24,605 bases of DNA from Sphingoaurantiacus capsulatus (GTDB taxonomy: Bacteria; Pseudomonadota; Alphaproteobacteria; Sphingomonadales; Sphingomonadaceae). Below the pieces are notes generated by a model. That model saw nothing but the letters and a program-made list of their open reading frames with translations, made no database searches and had not been told where the DNA came from. The translations under genes and the position numbers were made by a program. Shown piece after piece: positions 23,404 through 24,605 of the stretch (positions are counted from its first letter, which is position 1; each line of letters opens with the position of its first letter). The stretch lies in the NCBI RefSeq assembly GCF_042648405.1, contig NZ_JBHRXV010000002.1, positions 1 through 24,605 on the forward strand, written 5' to 3'.

Positions 23404-24549
23404 ATGCCCGTGACCACGCCGCTTCAGCCTGCGGACCCGCTGATCGAGCTGGCCTACAACGGCCCGCTCGAGGAAACGCCGTGGCATGGCTTCCTGAAGG
23501 CGCTCGGGCAGCGCATCGGCTGCCGCAGCGCCGGCTTCACCCTGCGCCTCAGCCGCGCCGGGCGGTCGCCGCTCGTCATCTGGGGCGACCCGCCGTCGAT
23601 CGATGATGAGGAAGCGCGCCGCATCCGCGCCGCGCATGCCGAACTCGGCCATCTCGATCCGTTGCGTAACGCCCTCAACAAGCCCGGCGACATCCACACA
23701 CTCGACGAGGTGACGACGCCCGAGGTGCTGCACGCCAGCGAATTCTACCGCCGCGTGCTGAAGCCTTACGGGATCGAGCATGCGCTCGGCATGTATGTCA
23801 GCGAGCCTGGCGGCTGGGAAGGCAACCTCGGCCTGATCAACGACGGCGACGCGGATTTCACCGATGCCGACCGGGAGCTTTTGCTCGCGCTCAAACCGCA
23901 TATCGAGCGGTCATTGGCGGTGTTCGCCAAGCTGCAGCGACACGAGTCAGAGCTTCACGCGCTGACCGAGACGCTCGACCGGCTGACCATCTCCACCTTC
24001 ATCCTCGACGATCGCGGCCGGGTGCTGCGCGCCAATGGCGCGGGGCAGGCGCTGGCGAAGGCGGGGCAGGTGCTGCGCATCGCCGAGGAGCAGCTTCGCC
24101 TCGTCAACCGCGGCGACGATGCGCGCATGAAGGTGGCGATCGAGGCGGCACTGGCGGCGCGCGCGAAATCGTCCGACGCTAGCTTTGTCGATGCGCTGCG
24201 GGTGCGCGATGCCGAGGAGCAGAACCTCGGTGTGCTGGTGCGCACCGTGGGTCGATCGATCCCCTTCCTCGGCGACGCCGCGCCGGCGCTGATCGTCTAT
24301 CTGTCGGGGGCGAGCGACGCGCGGCCGGTCGAGCGACTGGTGATGCAGCTGTTCGACCTGACCCCGTCGGAGGCACAGTTGGCGACGCTTCTCGCCGCCG
24401 GGCTGACCATTGCGGAATCCGCCGAGCGGCTCGGGCTCACCGAGAATACGGCGCGCACCTACTCCAAGATCATCTTCAGCAAGACCGGCGTCGGGCGGCA
24501 GGCGGAACTGATCCGCCTGATCCTGCGCAGCGTTGCGGTGCTCGGCTAG
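23404..24549 (+). CDS. LuxR-type helix-turn-helix transcriptional regulator
   Basis: The product is about 381 residues. The C-terminal part (about 315-376) is a LuxR/GerE-type DNA-binding domain: LTPSEAQLATLLAAGLTIAE, then SAERLGLTENTARTYSKIIF and SKTGVGRQAELIRLI. The N-terminal 300 residues are a sensor region without recognised autoinducer residues; a stretch near ISTFILDDRGRVLRANGAG looks PAS-like. It is not a response regulator, since no receiver domain is seen. The gene is divergent from fadD3, the classic arrangement for a local regulator. It could sense HIP, HIP-CoA or the growth substrate (inference). The ATG at 23404 lacks a ribosome binding site; TTG 23368 is an in-frame alternative that would add 12 residues. 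Confidence 0.87.
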   Translation: MPVTTPLQPADPLIELAYNGPLEETPWHGFLKALGQRIGCRSAGFTLRLSRAGRSPLVIWGDPPSIDDEEARRIRAAHAELGHLDPLRNALNKPGDIHTLDEVTTPEVLHASEFYRRVLKPYGIEHALGMYVSEPGGWEGNLGLINDGDADFTDADRELLLALKPHIERSLAVFAKLQRHESELHALTETLDRLTISTFILDDRGRVLRANGAGQALAKAGQVLRIAEEQLRLVNRGDDARMKVAIEAALAARAKSSDASFVDALRVRDAEEQNLGVLVRTVGRSIPFLGDAAPALIVYLSGASDARPVERLVMQLFDLTPSEAQLATLLAAGLTIAESAERLGLTENTARTYSKIIFSKTGVGRQAELIRLILRSVAVLG

Positions 24550-24605
24550 AGCGGGATGATTTTCCTCTGAATCGAATTTGGATTCCCTCAGTGGGCTTGT
24601 TGTGA
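24550..24605. other. Short AT-richer 3' region with an inverted repeat
   Basis: After the regulator stop, GAATC (24569-24573) and GATTC (24581-24585) form an inverted repeat with a seven-base loop, within GCGGGATGATTTTCC. It may be a terminator or a dispersed intergenic repeat; only 56 bases are visible, so I cannot decide. Confidence 0.25.

Noticed and set aside
1..24605. CRISPR arrays, tRNA genes, insertion sequences or prophage genes
   Set aside because: No regularly spaced repeats, cloverleaf sequences, transposase motifs or terminal inverted repeats were seen; nearly all of the window is accounted for by metabolic genes.

Overview
The window is high-GC DNA, most likely from a sphingomonad (Alphaproteobacteria, Sphingomonadales). 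The lineage call is inference. It rests on GC-rich codon use and on a TonB-dependent receptor of the type common in sphingomonads, with signal peptide, then EIVVTAQRR, then QDVPLSVSAL. About 17 complete protein genes, one partial gene and one gene damaged by an apparent assembly error fill nearly all of the sequence. I saw no tRNA, rRNA, CRISPR array or insertion sequence.

Region 1 (1-10497) is a catabolic block. It has the 5' end of a CoA-transferase-type subunit (ipdA-like) on the minus strand. Divergent from it is a plus-strand run of SDR, ipdC, echA20, fadE31-like, fadE32-like, fadA6, SDR (Rv3548c-like), small acyl-CoA dehydrogenase, fadE30, ipdF and a MaoC hydratase. Most neighbours overlap by 1-4 bases. 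Compared from memory with the KstR2-regulon proteins of Mycobacterium tuberculosis, these genes match, almost one for one, the set that degrades steroid rings C and D after ring A/B removal (the HIP pathway). The HIP-CoA ligase, fadD3, lies at the far end of the window (21748-23292, minus strand).

Region 2 (10498-21004) looks like uptake and an upper-pathway or accessory part. It holds a TonB-dependent receptor, an MFS transporter, an amidohydrolase-2 protein (frame broken by a 38-bp duplication containing an N), a strong terminator, and a LysR regulator. These are followed by a probable operon of a KshA/DAF-36-type Rieske oxygenase, an acetoacetate-decarboxylase-family protein, an SDR and a second, Spinster-like MFS transporter. 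This module is the least explained part of the window. Its location suggests a steroid or other polycyclic terpenoid substrate, but no substrate can be read from the sequence.

Region 3 (21005-24605) holds fadD3 and an atypical SDR on the minus strand, convergent with the MFS gene and sharing a hairpin that contains both stop codons. Divergent from fadD3 is a LuxR-type regulator. No KstR2-like TetR repressor is present, so control in this organism probably relies on the LuxR and LysR proteins. The two divergent promoter regions (118-260 and 23293-23403) share a similar 13-base motif.

Working together, the genes would take up a hydrophobic substrate (receptor, MFS), modify it (Rieske, SDR, ADC-family protein, amidohydrolase), and activate the residual two-ring acid with FadD3. 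IpdF, FadE30, IpdC, EchA20 and IpdAB would then open both rings, and FadE31/32, hydratase and FadA6 would finish by beta-oxidation. Genes for ring A/B cleavage (kstD, hsa/tes type) and an oxygenase reductase are not in the window.
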